Shown: in pieces, positions 5,807 through 10,983 of the stretch | Layout of the letters: every line of letters begins with the position of its first letter | How positions within the stretch are numbered: the stretch's first letter is position 1 | From: an uncultured Atopobiaceae bacterium | Lineage (GTDB): Bacteria > Actinomycetota > Coriobacteriia > Coriobacteriales > Atopobiaceae | Assembly: GCA_947303905.1 (NCBI GenBank) | Contig: CAMYZR010000021.1 | Span: forward strand, 1 to 10,983 | DNA: 10,983 nucleotides | Reading direction: 5' to 3' | The notes under the pieces: model-generated | Told to the model about the DNA's origin: nothing | The model's database searches: none | Seen by the model: the letters and a program-made list of their open reading frames with translations, nothing else | Translations under genes and position numbers: made by a program

Positions 5807-7192
5807 ATGGCCGACTATCGTATCGAGCATGACTCGATGGGCGAGATGCGCGTTCCCGCTGACGCCCTCTGGGGCGCGCAGACCCAGCGCTCCTTCGAGA
5901 ACTTCCGCATTGGCACCGAGACTCAGCCCGAGGGCATCATTCGTGCGTTTGCCCTGCTCAAGAAGGCTGCGGCGCAGGCAAACGTTGAGCTTGGCGTGCT
6001 TGACGGCCCGGTCGGCTCCCTGATTGCGCAGGCGTGCGACGAGGTCTATGCCGGCACCTGGGACGCGGAGTTCCCGCTCAAGGTGTGGCAGACCGGCTCG
6101 GGCACGCAGTCCAACATGAACGTCAACGAGGTGGTGGCCACGCGAGCCAACCAGCTCGCTGCCGAGCAGGGCGTCTCGCTCGCGCGTCCCGTGCACCCCA
6201 ACGACGACGTCAACCACTCGCAGAGCTCCAACGACACCTTCCCCACGGCTATGCACATCGCGGCAGTCGTTGCGGTGAGGGAGCAGCTCATCCCCGCCGC
6301 TCAGCAGCTCATCGCGACCTTCGAGCGCCTCGAGCGCGAGAACGAGGGCGTGGTCAAGAGCGGCCGCACGCACCTGCAGGACGCCGTGCCCATCTCCTTC
6401 TCGCAGGAGATCAGTGGCTGGCGTGGCCTCGTGGAGTGCGGCGTGGAGATGCTCGAGGCCTCGCTCGCACCGCTCTGCCGGCTGGCTCTGGGCGGCACGG
6501 CGGTAGGTACGGGCCTCAACGCACCTGCGGGCTTTGACACGCTGGTCGCCAGCAAGCTGGCCGACCTCACCAGCCAGCCCTTCGTGACCGACCCCAACAA
6601 GTTCCATGCGCTCACGTCCAAGGACGCGCTGGTCTTCTCGCACGGCGCCATCAAGGCATTGGCGGCAAACATGATGAAGGTTGCCAACGACGTGCGCTGG
6701 CTGGCCTCGGGTCCGCGTCTGGGCTTGGGTGAGATTCGCATCCCCGAGAACGAGCCCGGCAGCTCGATCATGCCCGGGAAGGTCAATCCCACGCAGTGCG
6801 AGGCCGTCACCATGGTGGCCGTGCAGGTCATGGGCAACGACGCAGCCATCGGCATCGCGGCCAGCCAGGGCAACTTCGAGCTCAACGTCTTCATGCCGGT
6901 CATCGCCTACAACTACCTGCAGTCGGTGCGCCTGCTTGCCGACGCGATCCGCTCCTTCGACGAGCACTGCGCCTGTGGCATCGTGGCCGACCGCGCCCGC
7001 ATGCATGACAACCTGCACAACTCGCTCATGCTGGTCACCTGCCTCAACCCCTACATCGGCTACGAGAACGCCGCCCGCGTGGCGCACAAGGCCTTTGACG
7101 AGGGAATCAGCCTGCGTGAGGCCTGCGTGGGGCTGGGCTATCTGAGCGAGGAGCGCTTTGACGAGGTGTTCCGTCCGGAGGAGATGGTCTAG
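5807..7192 (+). CDS. fumC: Class II fumarate hydratase
   Basis: A 461-residue protein that interconverts fumarate and (S)-malate in the cytoplasm without an iron-sulfur cluster. Key sites are in place: SGTQSNMNVNE from residue 98; VHPNDDVNHSQSSNDTFPTAMHIA; SGRTHLQDA with the active-site histidine at H189; and the superfamily signature GSSIMPGKVNP at 318-328, whose S319 is the loop serine that acts as the base. The SSNDTFPTAMHIA and MPGKVNPTQCEA wording separates fumarase from aspartase and argininosuccinate lyase relatives. Length is close to the roughly 465 residues of other FumC proteins. ATG 5807 has GAGAGGA five bases upstream; the open frame upstream of it overlaps mazF and is not conserved in character. 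In anaerobic coriobacteria it would serve the malate-fumarate branch. The neighbours share no pathway with it. Confidence 0.97.
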   Translation: MADYRIEHDSMGEMRVPADALWGAQTQRSFENFRIGTETQPEGIIRAFALLKKAAAQANVELGVLDGPVGSLIAQACDEVYAGTWDAEFPLKVWQTGSGTQSNMNVNEVVATRANQLAAEQGVSLARPVHPNDDVNHSQSSNDTFPTAMHIAAVVAVREQLIPAAQQLIATFERLERENEGVVKSGRTHLQDAVPISFSQEISGWRGLVECGVEMLEASLAPLCRLALGGTAVGTGLNAPAGFDTLVASKLADLTSQPFVTDPNKFHALTSKDALVFSHGAIKALAANMMKVANDVRWLASGPRLGLGEIRIPENEPGSSIMPGKVNPTQCEAVTMVAVQVMGNDAAIGIAASQGNFELNVFMPVIAYNYLQSVRLLADAIRSFDEHCACGIVADRARMHDNLHNSLMLVTCLNPYIGYENAARVAHKAFDEGISLREACVGLGYLSEERFDEVFRPEEMV

Positions 7193-7263
7193 CTCGTCTC
7201 CAAGCAACCAAAAGCGCAGCCCACAGCGGCTGCTGTAGCCAACACATACCAAAGGAGGACCCC

Positions 7264-8595
7264 ATGTCCTGGTTCGAGACCTCTGTCTGCTATCAGATCT
7301 ACCCGCTCGGTCTCTGCGGAGCTCCCTACGAGAACGACGGCGTGCTCGAGCACCGCCTACTCAAGCTCATCGACGACGGCTGGGTGGAGCACATCGCACG
7401 CCTTGGTGCCAACTGCGTCATCCTGAACCCGGTGTTCCAGAGCATCAGCCACGGTTACGACACCACCGACTACCTGACCGTCGACTGCCGCCTGGGCACC
7501 AACGAAGACCTGCGTCGCGTGGTGGATGCCTTCCACGAGGCGGGCATCAAGGTCCTGCTCGACGGCGTCTTCAACCATGTGGGTCGCGACTTCCCGGCCT
7601 TCCGTGACGTGCTAGAGAGCCGCGGCGGTTCGGAATGCTCGGGCTGGTTCAACATCAACTGGAGCGGCAACAGCGAGTACGGCGACGGCTTCAGCTACGA
7701 GACCTGGGCGGGCGTGCCGTACCTGGTCAAGCTCAACCACCGCAACTTTGACCTCAACTCCTATTGCGCAGACGTGATTCGCACGTGGGAGAGCGAGTTT
7801 GACATCGACGGCCTGCGTCTGGATGTCGCATACTGCCTCGACGACGATTTCCTCACCTTCCTGCGTGACGTGGCGGACAAGCTCACCAGCAAGCGTGGGC
7901 AGAAGTTCCTGCTGCTCGGCGAGACGATGTTTGGCGACTACAACCGCTGGATGGGCGACAACTCATGCGACACGGTCACCAACTACGAGGTCTACAAGGG
8001 TCTTTGGAGCTCGATGAATGCGGCCAACATGCACGAGGTGGCCTATGCGCTCAAGCGTCAGAGCGGTAACGACCCCTGGGACCTCTATACTGGCTGCCAT
8101 CTGCTCAACTTTGCCGACAACCATGACGTCCCGCGCATCGCCACCAAGATCGACGACAAGCGCCACCTCTATCCACTCTACGGCGTGCTCTTTGGCATGT
8201 GCGGCGTCCCGTGCATCTATTACGGCAGCGAGTGGGGCATTGAGGGCGAGCAGAAGTATGGCGACCACGAGCTGCGTCCCGCGCTCGACGCACCGGAGTG
8301 GAACGAGCTCACCGACTACCTCTGTGCGCTGGCGCATGCCAAGCGCGACAGCAAGGCCCTGTGCTGGGGAGAGTACCGCGAGGTCATGGTGAGCCCGCAG
8401 CAGCTGCTCTTCGAGCGCAAGACCGAGGGCGAGCGCGTCTTCGTGGCCATCAACGCGTCAGCCGACCCGTTCGTCTTCCACTTCGATGCGGGCTGCGGAC
8501 GTGCGGTTGACCTCATCACCGGCGCGGATCACGACTTTGGCGCAGGCAGCGAGGTCGGGCCCTTCTCGGCGCACTTCTGGAAGTGCGAGCGCTAG
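7264..8595 (+). CDS. GH13 alpha-amylase family glycoside hydrolase
   Basis: A 443-residue (beta/alpha)8-barrel enzyme acting on alpha-glucans or maltodextrins. The GH13 regions are present: DGVFNHVG (100-107), GLRLDVAY (183-190, nucleophile D187), LLGETMFG (acid/base E220) and FADNHDVPR (transition-state Asp D288). No signal peptide is visible, and the barrel begins at the first residues (CYQIYPLGLCGAP). It therefore lacks the N-terminal domain of neopullulanase-type enzymes and should act in the cytoplasm, probably on imported malto-oligosaccharides. A short C-terminal beta domain is indicated by about residues 370-443. The ATG has a very strong AAAGGAGGA (7251-7259). The 71-base gap from fumC contains only a 6-bp hairpin without a T tract, so read-through from fumC is possible. 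The exact specificity (amylase, cyclomaltodextrinase, glucosidase) cannot be read off. Confidence 0.9.
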   Translation: MSWFETSVCYQIYPLGLCGAPYENDGVLEHRLLKLIDDGWVEHIARLGANCVILNPVFQSISHGYDTTDYLTVDCRLGTNEDLRRVVDAFHEAGIKVLLDGVFNHVGRDFPAFRDVLESRGGSECSGWFNINWSGNSEYGDGFSYETWAGVPYLVKLNHRNFDLNSYCADVIRTWESEFDIDGLRLDVAYCLDDDFLTFLRDVADKLTSKRGQKFLLLGETMFGDYNRWMGDNSCDTVTNYEVYKGLWSSMNAANMHEVAYALKRQSGNDPWDLYTGCHLLNFADNHDVPRIATKIDDKRHLYPLYGVLFGMCGVPCIYYGSEWGIEGEQKYGDHELRPALDAPEWNELTDYLCALAHAKRDSKALCWGEYREVMVSPQQLLFERKTEGERVFVAINASADPFVFHFDAGCGRAVDLITGADHDFGAGSEVGPFSAHFWKCER

Positions 8596-8596
8596 C

Positions 8597-8949
8597 GAGC
8601 AAGAAGGCGACGCCTACGCCGTCTCCGGCCTGGCGGATGTCACCGTGAGGGTCGAGGACGGGTCGGGCAGCGACGAGGAGGTCGTCAGCACGGCAGGCGA
8701 CGAGGAGCTGGTCGTCACCATCGGGGACGACGGCGGCCCGAGGTCTCCGAGGGCAGGAGGTCCTTCTTCCTCGATGCGGACCCGGGCGATACCGCCAACC
8801 ACGCCGGTGAGGTCGAGTGGCTGGCCTCCGTGGGCGTCACGAGGGGCTGGGACATGAAGGACGGGACCTGCCAGTTCCGCGGCAAGAATACCGTCGCCCG
8901 TCAGGACATGGCCGCGTTCATGTACCGCCTGTACGGCTACCTGCAGTAG
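8597..8949 (+). pseudogene. 3' remnant of a surface-protein gene with SLH-like tail, frameshifted
   Basis: Coding-like sequence with strong GC at third positions starts directly after the GH13 stop, but it has no start codon or ribosome binding site of its own. The first part reads in one frame (8597-8737, including YAVSGLADVTVRVEDGSGSDEE and EELVVTIGDDGG). The second part reads in another frame to the stop at 8947-8949 (GEVEWLASVGVTRGW, then NTVARQDMAAFMYRLYGYLQ). The switch is at the CCC run 8737-8739; one additional C would restore a continuous frame. The last 55 or so residues resemble the SLH-like repeat at the C-terminus of many actinobacterial cell-surface proteins. The 5' part of the gene is absent. 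Its neighbour on the right is another surface protein, so this may be the relic of a recombined paralogue. Confidence 0.7.
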
Positions 8950-8970
8950 CGGGGATCAAAGATGGCAACG

Positions 8971-9008
8971 GAGACTGCCTCTTCCTCCCAAGGGAAGGGT
9001 GCAGTCTC
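8971..9008 (+). terminator. Terminator-like hairpin before the leucine-rich-repeat gene
   Basis: GAGACTGC at 8971-8978 pairs perfectly with GCAGTCTC at 9001-9008. The interior pairs further (CTTCCT 8981-8986 with AGGGAAG 8991-8997, one bulged base) around a four-base loop. Only TCTATC follows, so the T tract is poor. It lies 21 bases after the stop of the remnant and before the next promoter, as expected for the terminator of the GH13/remnant transcript. Confidence 0.55.
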
Positions 9009-9022
9009 TCTATCATGGGCGC

Positions 9023-9062
9023 TACAATTCAAGGACTATTGGTCATTGGATACCTAAAGGGG
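9023..9062 (+). promoter_or_regulatory. -10 element and ribosome binding site of the leucine-rich-repeat gene
   Basis: TACAAT at 9023-9028, preceded by GC, is the same five-of-six -10 as before fumC and lies 40 bases before the ATG. No recognisable -35 exists at 16-18 bp; that region is occupied by the right arm of the hairpin. AAAGGGG at 9056-9062 is six bases from the ATG at 9069. Confidence 0.5.
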
Positions 9063-9068
9063 TGCGCA

Positions 9069-10983
9069 ATGAAGGCTCGTGGAACAACTCTTGCAATCCT
9101 GATGGCCGTGCTGCTGCTCATCCTCTCGCCCGGATTGGCGTACGCAGACGAGAGCGGTGACTCTTCGACGGAATCGGAAGAGTTCCAGTACCTGAACCTC
9201 TTCCACTACAAGCTGGTGGACGACGAGCTGCACATCACCAGGGCCGTCGACGACCCTCACTATGACGAGGAAGGCAACGTCGCCTTCAATGACCGGTGCA
9301 TGATCACGAGCCTGACGATACCCGAGACGCTGCCGGTTGACGGGGTGTCGTACCCGGTGGAATACATAGACGGAAGCATATGGGACGGCACCGGAGCCTT
9401 CATGGACTGCTTCAACCTGTCCTACGTCAAGCTGCCGTCGACCCTGAGGTCCATCGGAGACAAGGCCTTCTCGGGATGTACGAGCCTGACGAGCGTTACG
9501 CTGCCGGACGGCCTCGAGTACCTGGGGAGCAGCGCGTTCAATAGCTGCACGTCGCTCAAGAGCGTCAACATCCCCAGGGGTTGCAGGACCCATGAGTATG
9601 CGGGCGAGCAGGCCTACCCGGGGCCTTTTGCCAACACCCCCGCACTGACGAGCGTCACCCTGGAGGACGGCCGCGAGACGATAGGCAACGGCTTCTTCGA
9701 GTATTCGGGCATCACGCAGATCACCATCCCGGACAGCGTGACCAGCTTAGGCTCATGGGCCTTCTACGGCACGGAGAACCTCGAGACAGTGAACCTCTCC
9801 GAGAACTCGCAGCTCGAAAGCATCGGCTGGAAGGCATTCAGCGGATCTGGGCTCAAGAGCTTCTTCATGCCCGACACGGTTAGCTTCGTGGACGTGGGTG
9901 CCTTTGCGGGATGCGGGCGGCTGGAGACCGTTAGGCTGTCTGCGGCTATGACCTGCAACCAGTACCAGACGGAACGCGGGTACGACACGGGTGTTTTCAA
10001 CGGCTGTGATTCGCTTACCAACATCATCTTCCCCGCGGGCCTCACGAGGATCGGCAGGTGCTGGTTCTTCGACTCCCCGATCGAGACCGTGACGATCCCC
10101 GCAACAGTCACCGAAATCGAAGACAGCGCTTTCCGCTACTGCCTCAACCTCGAAGAGGTCCTTTTCGAGGATGGCTGCTCGCTGGAGACCATTGGGAGCT
10201 GCGCCTTCCGCAAGGATGGCGCTTTGGAGGAGTTCGACTTCCCCGAGACGATCAAGACGATCGGGACCCAGGCATTTGAGAATTGCGGACTGACCAGCGT
10301 CGTGCTTCCGGACTCGCTGGAGACCCTGCACGCAGGCGCCTTCAACGGGTGCGGGTCCCTGGCCAGCGTGACCATCCCAGCGAACATGACCTATGACTGG
10401 GGTTACAACAACGGCGCCTTCGAGGGTAGCAACGCCCTGAAGACGGTCGTCTTCAAGCCCGGTGTGACCAAGATCGACGCGGGGCTCTTCGGCTGGAACG
10501 AGGGCCTCGAGTCCATAGAGATCCCCGAGGGCGTCACCGCCATAGGGGCGCGCGCCTTCCGCAGGGCGTACAGCCTCAAAACAGTTGTCCTTCCGCAGTC
10601 CCTCACCCAAATTGACGAGGAGGCGTTCAGCGACTGCACCAGCCTGGAAACCATGACCTTCAGAGGCGGCAGGCCTACGGTGGAAAGCTCGATCTGCGCA
10701 AACGTCGTGGCGACCGTGTACTTTGGAGCATGGGATGAGGTGCCTGACAACTGGGGCGGAGACCTGACTTTTGTCGGGGAGATACCAGGCGTCGTCGACT
10801 CGAGCACCCTCGACGTGCCCGAGTCCAATCGGGGAAGCTACGTGCGCCCGGGCAACCTCACCCGCGCCAGGACGTCGACATCGCCGAGGTTCCCCGAGAC
10901 CTGGGGCAGCGAGTGGGGCGGCAGGTGGAGTCGCGCGATGTCCGACTTCCGCGACCTGAACGAGGGCTACGTCGGCGGAATGG
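9069..10983 (+). CDS. Secreted BspA-like leucine-rich-repeat surface protein (3' end outside window)
   Basis: The frame is open from ATG 9069 to the last base, at least 638 codons. A signal peptide is clear: MKARG, a hydrophobic core (LAILMAVLLLILSPGLA) and a cleavage site after AYA at residue 26. From about residue 110 to 540 there are roughly a dozen BspA-type (LRR_5) repeats of about 23 residues or more, with the wording A-F-x-x-C-x-x-L-x-x-V-x-L-P-x-x-L-x-x-I-G. Several repeats are interrupted by longer inserts, such as residues 180-196. After a closing element (VYFGAWDEVPDNWGG) the sequence turns into a Trp/Arg-rich tail without repeats, ending at the window edge. Such proteins are exported and displayed on the cell surface, with adhesion the usual proposal. 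The anchor would lie beyond the window. Third-position GC stays high in this frame throughout, so no frameshift is indicated. Confidence 0.9.
   Translation, partial: MKARGTTLAILMAVLLLILSPGLAYADESGDSSTESEEFQYLNLFHYKLVDDELHITRAVDDPHYDEEGNVAFNDRCMITSLTIPETLPVDGVSYPVEYIDGSIWDGTGAFMDCFNLSYVKLPSTLRSIGDKAFSGCTSLTSVTLPDGLEYLGSSAFNSCTSLKSVNIPRGCRTHEYAGEQAYPGPFANTPALTSVTLEDGRETIGNGFFEYSGITQITIPDSVTSLGSWAFYGTENLETVNLSENSQLESIGWKAFSGSGLKSFFMPDTVSFVDVGAFAGCGRLETVRLSAAMTCNQYQTERGYDTGVFNGCDSLTNIIFPAGLTRIGRCWFFDSPIETVTIPATVTEIEDSAFRYCLNLEEVLFEDGCSLETIGSCAFRKDGALEEFDFPETIKTIGTQAFENCGLTSVVLPDSLETLHAGAFNGCGSLASVTIPANMTYDWGYNNGAFEGSNALKTVVFKPGVTKIDAGLFGWNEGLESIEIPEGVTAIGARAFRRAYSLKTVVLPQSLTQIDEEAFSDCTSLETMTFRGGRPTVESSICANVVATVYFGAWDEVPDNWGGDLTFVGEIPGVVDSSTLDVPESNRGSYVRPGNLTRARTSTSPRFPETWGSEWGGRWSRAMSDFRDLNEGYVGGM

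Noticed and set aside
7216..7233. GCAGCC/GGCTGC hairpin between fumC and the GH13 gene as a terminator
   Set aside because: The stem is only 6 bp and no T tract follows.
5783..7252. Minus-strand open frame of 489 codons opposite the fumarase
   Set aside because: It lies wholly antisense to an intact FumC with all active-site motifs. Its composition is that of a GC-rich antisense frame.
10850..10983. Possible frameshift near the end of the leucine-rich-repeat gene
   Set aside because: The tail looks unusual, but high third-position GC stays in the original frame, and the alternative +1 frame runs into a stop at 10957-10959.

Overview
The window is a high-GC bacterial chromosome segment with dense genes, almost all on the + strand, and strong G/C preference at third codon positions. 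The mix of genes suggests Actinomycetota, most likely a gut or oral member of the Coriobacteriia (Olsenella/Collinsella/Atopobium type). It includes a FeoA-FeoB fusion with a Cys-rich partner, a GntR/UTRA regulator, a BspA-like leucine-rich-repeat surface protein, and a remnant of a surface-protein tail ending in a VARQDMAAFMYRL-type repeat. The lineage call is inference from gene style, not from a marker gene.

Left part (1-3274): a terminator for an unseen upstream gene is followed by a promoter and a MarR-family regulator. An AT-rich gap with imperfect 13-14 bp repeats then precedes a fused feoA-feoB ferrous iron transporter and a 55-residue Cys-rich membrane protein whose start overlaps the feoB stop. 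A 20-bp element between the MarR promoter and its start codon recurs in opposite orientation, at 16 of 20 positions, inside the repeat cluster before feoAB. This makes a plausible operator pair for a self-regulating MarR repressor of iron uptake.

Middle part (3369-5759): a putative zinc-dependent phospholipase C-like protein, possibly expressed from a leaderless mRNA, overlaps by ATGA with a GntR/UTRA regulator. Next comes a toxin-antitoxin locus with an unusual layout. A complete mazE-mazF pair on + lies head to head with a short RelE/ParE-like gene on -. The two first genes share a 62-bp inverted repeat (29-bp perfect arms, 4-bp centre) that carries both -10 elements, both ribosome binding sites and the first ten coding bases of each gene. 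Only the mazEF side has a recognisable -35, which starts just outside the symmetry. This is the most unusual structure in the window.

Right part (5770-10983): a class II fumarase with its own promoter, then a cytoplasmic GH13 alpha-amylase-type enzyme with a strong ribosome binding site. Directly after the GH13 stop codon lies a headless, frameshifted 3' remnant of a surface-protein gene. A terminator-like hairpin, a promoter and a large secreted leucine-rich-repeat protein follow; the last is cut by the window edge. The metabolic genes show no obvious pathway link to each other and look like separate transcription units.
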